From: Opitutales bacterium
Lineage (GTDB): Bacteria > Verrucomicrobiota > Verrucomicrobiia > Opitutales > T3Sed10-336
Assembly (NCBI GenBank): GCA_020831535.1
Contig: JAFIGF010000154.1
Coordinates: 1 to 40,204 of the forward strand
Direction: 5' to 3'
DNA length: 40,204 nt
The notes under the pieces: generated by a model
What the model was told of the DNA's origin: nothing
Databases searched by the model: none
Seen by the model: only the letters and a program-made list of their open reading frames with translations
Shown: in pieces, positions 26,401-34,900 of the stretch
Position numbering within the stretch: position 1 is the first letter of the stretch
Layout of the letters: each line of letters opens with the position of its first letter
Translations under genes and position numbers: made by a program

Positions 26401-28817
26401 CGGCGATCACTGCCCAACCGCAGGATGTCACGGTGGATCGGCTGGAGTCGGCCGACTTCAGTGTTACCGCCGAAGGTGAAGGGGATTTGCAGTATCAATG
26501 GTTCCGCAACCAGGAGGCGATTCCCGGTGCATCCTCTGCTTCCTATACCGCTGAAGCGGTGGAAGAGGAGGATGCCGGTGCGTATCAGGTGATGGTCTGG
26601 AATCATGCGGGCAGTGTGCTCAGTGATCCCGCCGAGCTTACGGTGATCGACGACCGTGAGGTGCCGACGATCACTGCCTGGCCCGAAGCCGCACCGATTG
26701 TTTTCGGCGAGAGCCTGGCCGAGGCGACTCTCAGTGGAGGGGAGGCCTCCGTTCCGGGATCCTTTGAATTCCTGGATCCCACCGAAGTACCCGGTCACGG
26801 GCTGCGGATTCGTGAAGTGCGCTTTGTGCCGGAGGACCTCACTGCCTATCATATTGTTGAAGGAACGGTCGAAGTGGAAGTTCAGTTGGTGACCCCGGAG
26901 ATTGCAGTGCATGATCCATCACGGGTTTCTTTTGACGAGGCCGATCTGGAAGCGGAGGTTTTGGCGGCTGATGCCTCTTTCGAATTGACGCTCTGGTATG
27001 GCCGGACGGAGGGTGGTTTCGAGGCCGGGCAATGGGAGGAGTCAGTGGATCTCGGCTCGCCGGATCTTGGTGCTGTGACGGTTCCGTTGACGGACCTCTC
27101 CGATGAGACCACCTACTACTACCGCTTTGTTGCCAGCAATGCTGAGGAAACCGTTTACAGCGACGTCTATTCCTTTACCACGCTGCTCGATCTCTCCGGG
27201 ATTGAGGTCTTTATTGACCTTCATCGGCCAACCGTCAACACGGTCCGGGTGCCCGAAGGGATGGGTCTGGTGCTGTTGACCGAGGTCGGGGAAACGGGAG
27301 GTTCGTCCGGGTTGCTGGAAATGAACTGGGAAGTGATTGACGCCGATGGGGAGGTGGATTGGGACAGCACCACCGAACCGGAAACGGTGGCCTGGTTCAC
27401 GGAGCAGGGTGATTATCAACTTCGCCTTACCGCTTCCAACGGGGCGACGACCGAGGAGATGGATTTCTTTGTCGAGGTGGTTCATCCGGATGAAATCATG
27501 AGCCAAGCCGAGACGCTGGACGAGGAAGGGGATGGTTTACCCGACGGATGGTTTTCCTCCAGTATCAACAGTCCCAGTGATCCGGGGGATGTGGTCTGGG
27601 ATGAAAACGGCGCTTTGGTTACCGGTTCCAGCGGGGATATCTGGAATGATGCGGATACCTTCCATTATGTGTACACGACCGTGACGGGAGAGGTAGATTT
27701 TCGGGCCCGAATCGCTTCGCTCGAAGGGATTGACGGAGATCCCTATCAATGGGCCAAAAGTGGGCTGATGGTGCGGGAGACGGCCAGCCCGGGGAGTAGG
27801 ATGGCATTGGCCACGTTCCTCGGAGATGCCCGTGCGGATATTTACTACCGCACCGAAACCAATGAGGATGCGGATCGGCCCGGTGATCGACCGCAATTGG
27901 AGGTGGGCTATTGGATGCGCATTCAGCGGGTTGGGGGCACCCTTACCGCCTCCTACTCAGCGGATGGAGAAAACTGGAGCAGTCTGGAAGAACAGACGAT
28001 TCCCATGGGGGAAGAATTGACCGTTGGTCTGGCCGCCAGTAGTCATGACAATCAACCCCTCATTGAAATTCTATTTGATGAAATCTTTCTGAACGGCTCT
28101 CCGGTAGGACCTTCCACCGGAGGCGGTTCTTCCGGGGGGAATATTGGACCTATGATTGCGGCGGGCGAATCGACTACCGTGGAACCCGATGAAGAGGTGA
28201 CCCTGGAGATGTATTCGGTTTTCGATGACGGTCTTCCTGAAGAGGGTGAATTGAGTTGGCACTGGGAGCAGATGAGCGGGCCTTCCATTGATTTTGTACC
28301 GGAGTTGATCAATATCATCTTCGCCCCGCAGGAAATCGGTGAATATGTTTTCCGCGCCACTGCCTTTGACGGGGAAATCATGACGACGGCGCCCTACATT
28401 ACGGTGACCGTGGAAAGCGAGGAGTTGACGCCGGATCCCTTTGAGGAGTGGCTTGAATATTACGAACGGGATCACCAGGATCCGGATACCACCACCGTTC
28501 AGAAAGGGGGCCGCATGGTGACCCTGCGCGAAGCCTATCTCCTGGGCGACGATCCGGATGACCCGAACGATCTCCTCCGCATTACCGATATCCAGCGCAA
28601 CGAGGCAGAGGAAACGATGGAACTCTATTTCCCAAGCTTGCCGGATCGTTACTACACGATTGAAGTCAGCAGTGATCTCCAATCGGAAAGCTGGGTTCGC
28701 TACGGCGAGGACAGTGTCTCCGGCGATGGCGAGACCCGTTCCTTCACTGTCCCCATGGAGACCACCGAACACCCCCGGAGATTCTACCGCGTCAAAGTAA
28801 GCTTTCCAGAGGAATAG
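14481..28817 (+). CDS. Giant multidomain subtilisin-family (S8) surface protein, 4778 aa
   Basis: Residues 11-30 are a signal or signal-anchor (LWIPLSLLALAGAGIWFAS), then an acidic Pro/Glu linker to about 75 and a propeptide-like region. The subtilase domain spans about 396-702, with Asp418 (VLDTGV), His468 (NHGTHVAG), Ser644 (SGTSMSAPHIAG) and an AAGN oxyanion segment, so it looks active. Onward, approximately: PPC-like 850-1013; Ig 1014-1105; fourteen propeller-type repeats 1109-1692; chitobiase-C-like 1697-1777; three Ig 1778-2033; PKD-like, jelly-roll-like, PKD-like and He_PIG-like 2037-2589; Fn3, DUF2341 and LamG 2590-3040; He_PIG, Fn3, PKD-like x2, Ig, Fn3 and Calx-beta 3050-3745; unknown beta-domain, Ig, MBG-like, Fn3 and PKD-like 3749-4340; DUF1349-like 4342-4543; PKD-like; conserved C-terminal domain 4652-4778. 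I find no cysteine. A secreted or surface protease with binding modules is inferred; substrate unknown. Confidence 0.93.
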   Translation: MMNYLTTRKRLWIPLSLLALAGAGIWFASTGGEEQRPTASPESEPSRAEVETPASPSGEPAEVASEDREDPAEPARPGSVGGDRHPFLVDFGLQEGEVVTGSYLRRQEQRRELPLVEFFDDPQQLRRADEVRSGAEILSMGWSEADAEGYHRRVTLLEFPGDHLGPIRLEEMVAHPLAGVDAFGYGEANIEAPEPHILVVREDSAQYLKVELTGTHPEETLDSLGEVLAAETDRMISPVGIYRLRLKEIKPEGIIEAVEKTRDFAHREGGIRLVETDPLVRVADQAVTHPVYPYPATRAKKDFFNPEPDALPVPRSRTYGSPRQVPGETDGTFFHDGDVSGQEITIDTFDGDFYENEMEFETSEEETIPPGMDSIFDEHIYDQMAQILAPKGWTIRNAAIRHQGDPENEEPIIVGVLDTGVRLNHPDIEGNLWVNPEPGSNSFGIADDIHGINAIDQTGNPDDVDTNHGTHVAGTVGADGTREDGITGVAWDVEIMAIRFIGPNGGWTSGAVMGLDYMKEMGAHVGNHSWGGGGFSQMLVDAFERQKDADIISSVAAGNHHQNTHAFPLYPSYYSLINDTITTVMSATKREGSIPGHTTLLGGKDFFSAYGTATQIGAPGYNIWSLNSSWQSDGDLYRRMSGTSMSAPHIAGVMALLRAHFPEKNAVEIKDQLLDTSDWSNDLAGFNIVSGMANLYRALTEDAEENLTVALHVRPNIMDELSTGGFGVPSSGPLEELTRGHFLNGMLFPVGVTVYGYTGYEEWEEGVLDVELVATSEVIPLTGDAEIPEIPDETIELSAPTEDNFFLHNSDYRLPGSPGSLVYVTFTVTVSKDGFDPVVRELTVSVETPPENDSYQSATVIPPEGGSYRTNNRYANSDFSYDGYDAFGDPMMVAGHVSYKHLWWKWTPKYDTTVVIDTYGSELLEDEPISEFLEGFWNEENGYDTLLAVMTGTWPKESLRTLAANRFTDEYPEEDGVKRNWSRIEMDVEAGVEYTILVGSHYSFSGGVALNLDPNYPPPEVREEPPVQVTGILGQPVEISATVLWAETYEWRREGSISIPDGPQQDGDTLSFDALEMDHAGLYTLHAFNPYGESQTREVHLRVIDPAGMGTWATFNPWPTPHGLGGITSGSNGEQIAVGGSGTLLRKTDEEEWTAVPLGISASLSDVVYDASNDRFIAVGDRGTIVTGNGLDWEIQQVDGEPRLRSLVKGDGAFVAVGGVLDEGVILYSENGEDWTSVAPAGLTDVLYDVAWNGTAFVAVGGDPATGEGSVWQSTDGETWQEEVSGMNALLYGIDWWQNAWTVVGGNDDGAVLYQGGSASTLSAVSVDLPDPLYTVGHSDQWQTVGGEMGTLMTTTDGASWEVVESGTPYGLKAVTGGDGEMQVAGDVGVILDSTNGIDWSGGWGHRQSMEGVIMVPGGNRLSAVGDLSTALVSLEGSDWNIWSMGSGNERFFAVHFDEAGDELVAVGEYGRIKVSGERFATVPTLEGGEEVVKVATYGQEWKPQMSNEIEHLRGITGNGNDYVAVGSRGLILRSEDRSGNWQRISSPVNRRLNDVAWTGSEYLAVGERGILLRSTTGEHWQRQTAPMEVDLHAIGFFGGRTYVAADGGRIFHSADLQDWKSVQLDTEAGLFGLASGGGQLVAVGERGALFSTADGSDWEPHFSGVRTSLYDIVYQSGRFIAVGSMGTILSANPLPTVEPVEIDPEESIHPDAISVSLSTPTEGATIYYTLDGTRPDEEATLYEGSFPVEESTKVRARAFAVDHEPSGLSERQFIIGEAPFITVQPTSRAAALGGSTSFTVEVIGEEPFTYQWYRGETLLEEATSATLALSGLGAGDAGLYRVEVSNDLGTVESEEAELSLQEAPAFVSQPTDIYTYFGQTKTLEVEVSGEGPFTFEWLREDEVIAETSRSFFTIPSVSSYDVGRYQVIVRNAVGEAVSDSFHFYVNDQAEAPTIVAQPTDLEGLTGQPVTLEVGVTGSLPMEYTWYRNGSEVGTTSSPAFTVTLSEATEGSYSVRVENDHGYEISETAQVSLLTEGNLLDIALLNPTRSEVAIPEGMGLVLATEITEYGDETGSLGLLWEALDGPGEVSFDDPMHTHTTARFSEKGEYLLRLQAWNSLAEDSLEVRVLVVDEGAWQTGLDNHAANVAQVDPESHFLTSTAGSVGIEEGVLTFSNGEQIQRQGVVFNLPEGDYRLRKVGDKITVSFNWELHRDPTSTARVNTAFAWGLFSGAEADRDNWNSGSDWSGFIHHLPSTMGSTSGAYYAMAQQIPNNDLFYTLPFDSSHFFRTRTVAPMANETVPVTVTAERVRIDGEEYVEFTSRFPMSHSNSIDEEGVSTVRDVIWSLHKPSGAGEVLTMRAAYPIHYATTNFSGIGFDNRLHASTEGFSISDIQVQPVSSTKTFRNIGPLVAFPADEVSIPLDQTFSLEAGIKDDGLPRIPGAVTSLWDQMNGPFLDLPEPGALTMDLFPETPGMRTLRLYADDGEITTFADLRLGVSTSGETMPPEWVTMSLPDAVVGEAYETVVEATGGEGALTLSLEDGPAWLSLSDAGDGTATLSGTPDEEGEPTVILEVSDGTDSISQTLVLHVHPEGTVPGWPVISLGSPGEISMNSVEAVMELEAGKTPVTLELFVGLVDEGEDAEAWERVIPMGSRSLGSYVREITGLAPNTQYFYRVRASNAVGTAWSEVGEVVTASGPEGRAFTLRFPGYPGESAVQDFPLLVRLEEGLGGFSYEDLAYPETGADLRVYDADFNELSFAFQEWDPEGESLIWIRVPELDETTELTLFAGDASRDSLPAYTSDGAVWDDTFVSVWHLQEAAGEARQDSTPLGAQVESTGSSTVEQGPGIVGRAARFDGSNGNTVLSTVGAEAWPEHRFSRAFSLEGWIYLDPETNNASNSNYWRLLSLDSPYNNGAGYAVSLISGNRFETSVGTNPGVGSGKARKLLRSDMDDVVSAVPMGEWLYLHATWDGYVLRQYLNGILVGQDLDFDPTIAFGDNPPPLQLGATDNRSLAGRLDEVRLSQAPKSADWVRTTYVNIAETEYFLTLEPRVTGTDQPAFLTGAKPQAIVGEEYRYEIHLYAKDSDNLSLQAEGLPSWLSLNGTDNPRKYLLTGTPAEADVGDSEITLTAANNNGEAVQTFTLWVYPEGTVAGLPDFGDPEVLEPGTFATTVGIDLRVGEEPVEVHVWYGTSNGGSDPGAWDKSFRFPAREIGYFQRELEDLEEDTLYFFRFVAENEIGSVQSESLAFTTLRDLTDIYPVATLVNPGTDTVRIPDGVGLVLEAEVTETGGESENLSYSWELLSGPGSVSWETDEAAETVAWFSAEGQYELRFTADNGVNADQFEVSVEVVDPELVPDNTGDNIGPIVHSGEARTVDRGWLVELEGSYTDDGFPDPPGAVSLQWRLADGPEAITFSDEGVTEPTLIFPEAGDYRIRLQADDGLIETAHEVLITVEEGEPLPAEILEQPQALALVEGEPAEFSVLAQGNPRPSYQWEFNGNTLEGKNESLLTLTSPQIANEGIYRVVVSNDGATVTSEEAALELLPMAPGGFSATVIDPWRIELNWTYGGSVADGFRIDTAPASDGPWTELTTVGSGLRSYLDTTLDQNETRYYRLVAVRDGVDDSQPAEIVGATTPATGSIQLSTAATTVADTLGVVTFYAERVGGDYGPASAVYSTTDGTALDGTDYHGVDGVVHWDDGDTDPKPILIPILYRPDNPGDRDFTLSLSEAGAGIPLGSPDSTVVTIEDGTVPDTVTAGYYFFSKYENDPYGKADGIGTLTHASADALDAVDLSASGAVDISDASFSDWQTITHERHLWGSGWEARHFSNTSIPYDPDYDERDPGPGEGQNQEHIRFTVTNNSDEPQLISGFDFKIGSLVGADTSFKFYADIVIDDESVWDSGVALIGTRGGEIGEVDDETWPWHAASYEGISQSLLPGESATFRLYYNQGGTLNRLLGIGQFDAHFGGEPEAPDNPPAITAQPQDVTVDRLESADFSVTAEGEGDLQYQWFRNQEAIPGASSASYTAEAVEEEDAGAYQVMVWNHAGSVLSDPAELTVIDDREVPTITAWPEAAPIVFGESLAEATLSGGEASVPGSFEFLDPTEVPGHGLRIREVRFVPEDLTAYHIVEGTVEVEVQLVTPEIAVHDPSRVSFDEADLEAEVLAADASFELTLWYGRTEGGFEAGQWEESVDLGSPDLGAVTVPLTDLSDETTYYYRFVASNAEETVYSDVYSFTTLLDLSGIEVFIDLHRPTVNTVRVPEGMGLVLLTEVGETGGSSGLLEMNWEVIDADGEVDWDSTTEPETVAWFTEQGDYQLRLTASNGATTEEMDFFVEVVHPDEIMSQAETLDEEGDGLPDGWFSSSINSPSDPGDVVWDENGALVTGSSGDIWNDADTFHYVYTTVTGEVDFRARIASLEGIDGDPYQWAKSGLMVRETASPGSRMALATFLGDARADIYYRTETNEDADRPGDRPQLEVGYWMRIQRVGGTLTASYSADGENWSSLEEQTIPMGEELTVGLAASSHDNQPLIEILFDEIFLNGSPVGPSTGGGSSGGNIGPMIAAGESTTVEPDEEVTLEMYSVFDDGLPEEGELSWHWEQMSGPSIDFVPELINIIFAPQEIGEYVFRATAFDGEIMTTAPYITVTVESEELTPDPFEEWLEYYERDHQDPDTTTVQKGGRMVTLREAYLLGDDPDDPNDLLRITDIQRNEAEETMELYFPSLPDRYYTIEVSSDLQSESWVRYGEDSVSGDGETRSFTVPMETTEHPRRFYRVKVSFPEE
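17806..19558 (+). repeat. Fourteen tandem beta-propeller-type repeats inside the giant subtilase
   Basis: In-frame repeats of roughly 35-60 residues have the consensus (F/Y)xAVGxxGxIxxSxDGxxW. Examples are FIAVGDRGTIVTGNGLDW, YVAVGSRGLILRSEDRSG, YLAVGERGILLRSTTGEHW and LVAVGERGALFSTADGSDW. I count 14 such units by their [AV][VA]G core. The pattern is that of BNR/YCF48-like propeller blades. The DNA copies are diverged, so this is a protein-level repeat. Confidence 0.75.
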
Positions 28818-28888
28818 CTGACCTTGAACTCTTTCCAACTATAATGAAGAAAAAAATTTGAGTAAACAAAATTTAGTAAAATTTTAAC

Positions 28889-28919
28889 TTGCCATTCGGT
28901 GGGTGTTTTTCAGTATAAA
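28889..28919 (+). promoter_or_regulatory. Candidate promoter of the giant metzincin gene
   Basis: TTGCCA (28889-28894), a 19-bp spacer and TATAAA (28914-28919) lie in an AT-rich 135-bp gap. The spacing is 2 bp longer than ideal. The transcript would have a leader of about 27 bases, and no Shine-Dalgarno is seen before ATG 28953. The gene may thus be expressed separately from the subtilase gene. Confidence 0.4.
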
Positions 28920-28952
28920 TAGTTACAAATAATACCCCATGCTTTCCCTGAT

Positions 28953-31900
28953 ATGAAAAAAACGTTTCTTTACCTTCTCCCTGCTATACTTGGTTTTGCC
29001 TTGGTTCTGATTTGGTCAGAGCGAAGAGAAAGAACGGATAACGATATAAGTTCCGCGCCATTCCTTGAGAATTCTTCCGGATGGGAGGAACCGGTAGAGC
29101 ATCAAGTACCCGAGTCATCCGCGGCAAGTCCTGAGGGGCGGTCCCTGGTCGAATTGCAAGATGAGATGGTTGAGCAATCACAACGCTTCAAGAGCGGGGA
29201 TCTTCCTGCGGCGGATCGCGAGGAGGTGGTTGCGGAAATGGTGGAATTAGCCACGGAGCGGAGAGATTACCTGCTTTCCCTTTTGCCCCATCGTCATAAC
29301 TATGTGCGGGAGCAATTGTTTTCCCCGGACGAAATCGACTCCTTTCCTCCGGAGGTGCAGGCTTTGATGGAAACCTATGTCCGGGGACGGGGGGATTTTT
29401 ATGTGTTTTGCGCCTCGCCGATTCCGGATGGGAGTTTTCCGGTGCATGGTATTTCCTATGAGGTCCGCTATGAGGACCGGGTGTACCGGGCACACCCGAA
29501 TGAACAATGGGAAGCAGTCGTTGCCGGCGACGACTATGCCTTTGCCGCAGCGACCTTAGAAGATGAAATGCTACTTTTGGAGGAACCCGAAGACGAAGAG
29601 GTCCTGGCCGGGCCGACCGGAACGGATGGGCAACCCAATCCGGGCGGGGCCAATAAGATGCTCTACATGATCGCGCGTTTTGCCGATGAGTCGGATTTCG
29701 CTCAGAGTGCTTCCCAGGCCAACAGCCGGTTCAGTGTTACGAATACGTATTACCGGAATAACTCTCAGGATAAAATGTATTTCCTTGCCCAGGATGGCAC
29801 GACGGAGGGCGGGGATCTGATGGATATTGTTTTTGTCGATATGCCGGAAAGCCGATCCTATTATGAAAATATTTCCAATACGAGTACGCGTTTGTCCGAA
29901 CTTTTAAGTGATGCCCGGAGTGCGGCGGGGGACCAGGGGTTTGATCACAGTACCTACAATACCGATGCGATTGTGACCTCCGGGAGCAGTTGGGGCTACG
30001 CCGGCATCGCCTGGCTTGGAAGTAAGGGTACGCACATGCCGCAAATCTGGACGGAACTTCGTACCTTTGGGCATGAGTTGGGGCATAATTTCAACCTTGC
30101 CCACGCCTACTACTGGCGGACCGATGCGGCCAAACCATTGGGTAAGGATTCCCGTCCGGGTGGTTATGTGACGGATAACGACATGGATGAAGCGATTGAG
30201 TACGCGCATTACTTTTCCATCATGAGTGCTCAGCACAGCAGTGAGATAAGTGATCCCACCAAGCCCCATTTTGCGCCTTATGAAAAGCACCGGATGGGAT
30301 TGCTGGAGGAGGGAAGCGAACTCCTATTGGTGGACACGAGTGGACAATACCGGGTGTACCGGCATGATACCCGGGATTGGGAAAATAGTGCGCGGGCCAT
30401 CCGTATCGAGGCGCCAGCGACGATTTACACCGGTAACCAGAATTTCCGCTATTGGTTGGGGATGCGCTATTCCAACTGGAATACCGCACGGGATTATCAG
30501 CGCCGCGGTTTGCAGGTTGATATCGCCGAGGACGTATCGTTCCGGCGTTATCCCATTCAGCTGGACATGACGCCGTTCACGCATATAAGTACCACTTTTT
30601 ATGACCCCAGCAGTCCTCCCGGTAATTGGTGGACCATTGACAATAATGACAAGCGTGATGGAGCGTTGATGGTCGGGCGAACCTACTCGGACCGGGAGGC
30701 GGGGATTCACATTACCCCGATAGCCTTTGACCACACCGAATCAGGGGAGGAATTCGTCGATGTTGTGATTAACTTGGGGCAATTCACCGATAATGAGCCT
30801 CCTGAAATCAATGAGTTTACGGTTTCCAGTACGACGGTGAACACGGGAGAGACAGTTACTTTTGAGGTGGATGCCAGTGATCCCGATGGCGACGATCTAG
30901 CTTATGGATGGGAGTTTGATCCCGTCGGCAGTTTTACCAATAGTGGTTTTAATGAGTCCACTGCTTCGAAGAGCTGGGGCAGTCCGGGACAGTATAAGGT
31001 GAAGGTAACGGTCTCGGACATGAAGGGCGGTATCGCAAGTGAGACCGCCGTGATTACGGTGGGGGAACCCTCCAATAATCGGGAGATATGGGGGCGCGTT
31101 TTGCAAGCCGGACAACCTTTGGCCAATGCCCGGGTGCATATCGGGACCAATCATCAGGTTTGGACCGATACGGACGGGAGTTACCGGTTGGTGGGATTAT
31201 CGCCGGGAACCCATACGGTGAGTGCGATGTATGACGGGGTTGAGATGACCGCTGATTTTTCCAACCCGGTGGATGTCTCGGAAGGTAATGCGTATGGAAT
31301 GGACTTCGATGCCTCGGGGGGCGGTGGAAGCGATGGGGACGAACCGACCGGATCCATTTCCGGGAGTATCTCTTCCTCCATTGGTTCGGTGGAAGGCGTG
31401 GAAGTAGAAGCCGGGGGAATCGTTGCGGTGACCGATGCCAATGGTGATTTTACGATAGAGGGATTGGTCGAAGGCGGGTATGAGATAACCGCCTACAAAG
31501 GGAGCCGCTACAACGAACTGGGCAATCAGGAAGGTTGGGCTTTTGCCTCAAGTCCCTTTATCAATCTTTCTTCCGGGGACAATGCGAATCTGGCACCCAT
31601 TTCCCGGGAGACCTTCACGGTTTCCGGACGTGTCCAGGGAATGGATGATGACGATCCGGCCCCTACCATTTTCACCGCTGACGGACGCAGTGTTACCGCA
31701 AGTTGGCCCAATCAGGGCAATCCCCATAATCGTCGATGGGAATACTCCTTTACCGCCGGGTCACGGCAGGTGAATCTTTTTGCCGAGGCGGACGGTTTTG
31801 TGATTGAGCCGGATTTTGGTCTTCCGCTGCAATCGACAGGAGGGAATCTCAACAACCGTGATTTCGATGCTTCATCGGGTTCGATTGCCGGGTCCATTCA

Positions 31901-34900
31901 GGGGCAGGTTTTGCATGACGGTCAACCCTTGGCGGGGGTGACGGTGAGCGCGGGCGGAACCAGTATCCGTACCGATTCCGATGGTTATTATCTGATTCCC
32001 AACTTGTCTTCCGGTTCCTACGATGTGATGGTTTCCCATCCGGGGGTTGATTTTGCTCCCTCCTCCCATAGCGGGGTTTCGGTGCCGGCAACCGGAATGG
32101 ATTTTGAGGCATCCGGTTTGAGTATCGATTCGGTGACGGTGTCTGCGGATTTTGTTACCCTGGGAAGCTCGGTGGATTTGGAAGCGGCCATAAGCGGGGG
32201 GACCGGCGATTATACCTTGGAATGGCGCGGTTGGGAGGTTGCCGGACCGGTGTCTTTTACCCAGAATGACGGTTCATCGCTGACCACCAGCGCCAGTTTT
32301 GTGAACACCGGGGCGCATGTCATGCGTTTGGCGGTGGAGGATGCCAATGGAATGCGGGTTACCGAGACGATTTCCGTTACGGTTGTATCGGATGATGGGG
32401 GAAGCGGGAGTTTGGCCGTCACTCCCTTCAAAAGTGAATTGTTCTCCGGCGAAACGAGGACTTTCACGGCCCGGGCCTGGAACAGCACGGGAGAAGAGGT
32501 CGAACCCGATGTAAGCTGGAGCAGTGATGGCGGGATCATCGATTCCGAAACGGGGCTGTTTTCTCCGACGGAGAGTGGGTTCTTTACCATCACCGCCACT
32601 GATCCGGCCTTTGGAACCGCCGAGGCTACGGTTTCAGTGGAGGGAACCTTTGAAGCTCCGGTGATCAGTTTACTTCCCGAGGGAAATATCATTTTTGATG
32701 AAGCGGAACTGAACGCTGACCTGAGTGAGGGAGGCAGCAATGTGGAGATCGATGTTTGGTGGGGTACCGAGGACGGCGGTTCCGACTCCGCAGCTTGGCA
32801 GAATATTTATGAAGCCGGGCTCTTCGATCAGGGGGAAATCAGTTTAACCCTTCCCGGGTTGGAACCGGAGACGGATTATTTCTACCGAATGGAGGCGCGC
32901 AACTCGATCGGTGAGGACCAAACGGAAACCGGGCAATTTACCACGACGGAGGATTTATCCGGGATTGAGCCGGAGATTACCCTTATCCGGCCAACCGTTC
33001 CCCATGTGCGCGTTCCGGAAGGGGTGGGTTTGGTATTGATTACCGAAGTGACCGAGACAGGGGATGGTTCGGATAGCCTAACGCAGGAGTGGACGGTGGA
33101 ATCCGGACCGGGAACGGTTACCTGGGATAATACCACCGAACCGGAGACAGCGGCCTTTTTCAGTGAACTCGGAACCTATGAGCTTCGCTTGACCGCCGAC
33201 AACGGGGTTTATTCCGATGTTCTGGATATTACCGTGGAAGTGGTGGAATCCTTTGATGCTGGAGGTGGGGGCAGCGCTTCCGGTGCGCTTTCGGAAAATC
33301 TAGCGGTGTATCTACCATTGGATGAAAGCAGCGGCCAGGTGGCTGGCGATGCCTCGGGGAATGACCGGGACGGACAGATTGAAGGCGATCCGGAATGGCG
33401 TCCCGAAGATGGTAAATTCGGTGGAGCGCTGCGCTTTACCGGTAGTTCGCAATATGCGCTGCTCGCGGACTCGGAAGGTCTGGATGATGTGGCGCAAATG
33501 TCCTGGAGTTGGTGGATGCGGCCCGAGGCCGAGAACAGCGATGTTCGGGGAATTCTCTCCAAGCGTGAAAGTGCCAACTCGGGTCAGGCTTGGAGTTTTT
33601 TCCTGCACAATGATAATCAATTGAATTTGGATATGCCGAGCAGTGGAAACCGGTTGCAAGTAGGCACTATTCCGGCCAATGAATGGACGCATGTAGCGGT
33701 CGTGTTTGATGGATCTCAATCATCCAATGAACGGGTTCGGGTTTACTTGGACGGGGTATTCAGCAATGCCTATTCTGCCGATATTACAACGCTTCCGAGT
33801 CGTTCCAATTCGGTTACCTTGGGAATGCTTGACACTGGTGATACCCGCAGTTTCAGAGGGGATTTGGATGAGGTTTTGATCTACCATGGGCGTGCTTTGT
33901 CAACCCAGGATGTGGAGCAGATTTATGAAGGAATCGGTGGCAATGTCGGACCCTGGGTTTTGGCCGGAACCGAACGAACGGTCAGTCTCGGACAGGTCGT
34001 AGCGCTTTCCGGTACGGTGGAAGACGACGGTTTGCCGGAAGACCCGGGAGAGGTGACAACGGAGTGGTTGCAGATCGAGGGTCCCGCAGCAGTAAGCTTT
34101 ACGGAACCCGGAAATCTGGAAACCGACGTCGAGTTTACCCAATCCGGTAGCTACACCCTGCGCTTGACCGCCTTTGACGGAGAGGTCATGACCGCCCATG
34201 ACAAACCGGTTACCGTGGATGATGATTTGGAAGAGCCGGAGGTCACCGACTGGCCGACGGCGAGCGATTTGGTTTATGGTCAGACGCTGGCCGAATCAAC
34301 CCTGACCGGTGGGGAGGCTTCAGTGGAGGGCAGCTTTGCCTTCACCTATCCGGAAACCGTTCCCGATGCCGGAACCGAAATGCAATCGGTGACCTTTACT
34401 CCAGAGGATACCGAGACGTATTCCAGTGTGGTTGGGGAAGTTGAGGTAACTGTGGAACCGGCGGAGGCGACGGTAACGCTCAGCAATATGACCCGGACCT
34501 ACAATGCCACGCCCCTGAGTCCGACGGTGACGACGGATCCTGAGGGACTTGCGGTGACGTTGACTTTTGACGGTTCCAGTGAAGTACCGGTTGATGCCGA
34601 TGCTTATGAAGTGGTGGCGACGGTGGATGACCCGAATGCGACAGGCAGTGCCAGTGGCACCTTTGTCATTGATCCGGCCCCGATTACGGTGGCTGCGGAG
34701 GATCAGGTAAAAACGCTGGGCGAGGACGATCCGGAACTGACCTGGACGGTGACCAGTGGGCAGGTTTTTGACGGAGACAGCCTGAGCGGTGAACTGACCC
34801 GGGAGGCGGGTGAGGACGTTGGTGAGTACGTGATTGATCAGGGAACCCTGTCGGCTTCGTCGAATTATGACCTGACCTTTGTGCCCGGAACCCTGACGAT

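Noticed and set aside
28436-28817. C-terminal end of the giant protein considered as a polymorphic-toxin tip
   Set aside because: The end is conserved between the two giants rather than variable, has no toxin motif, and no immunity gene follows.
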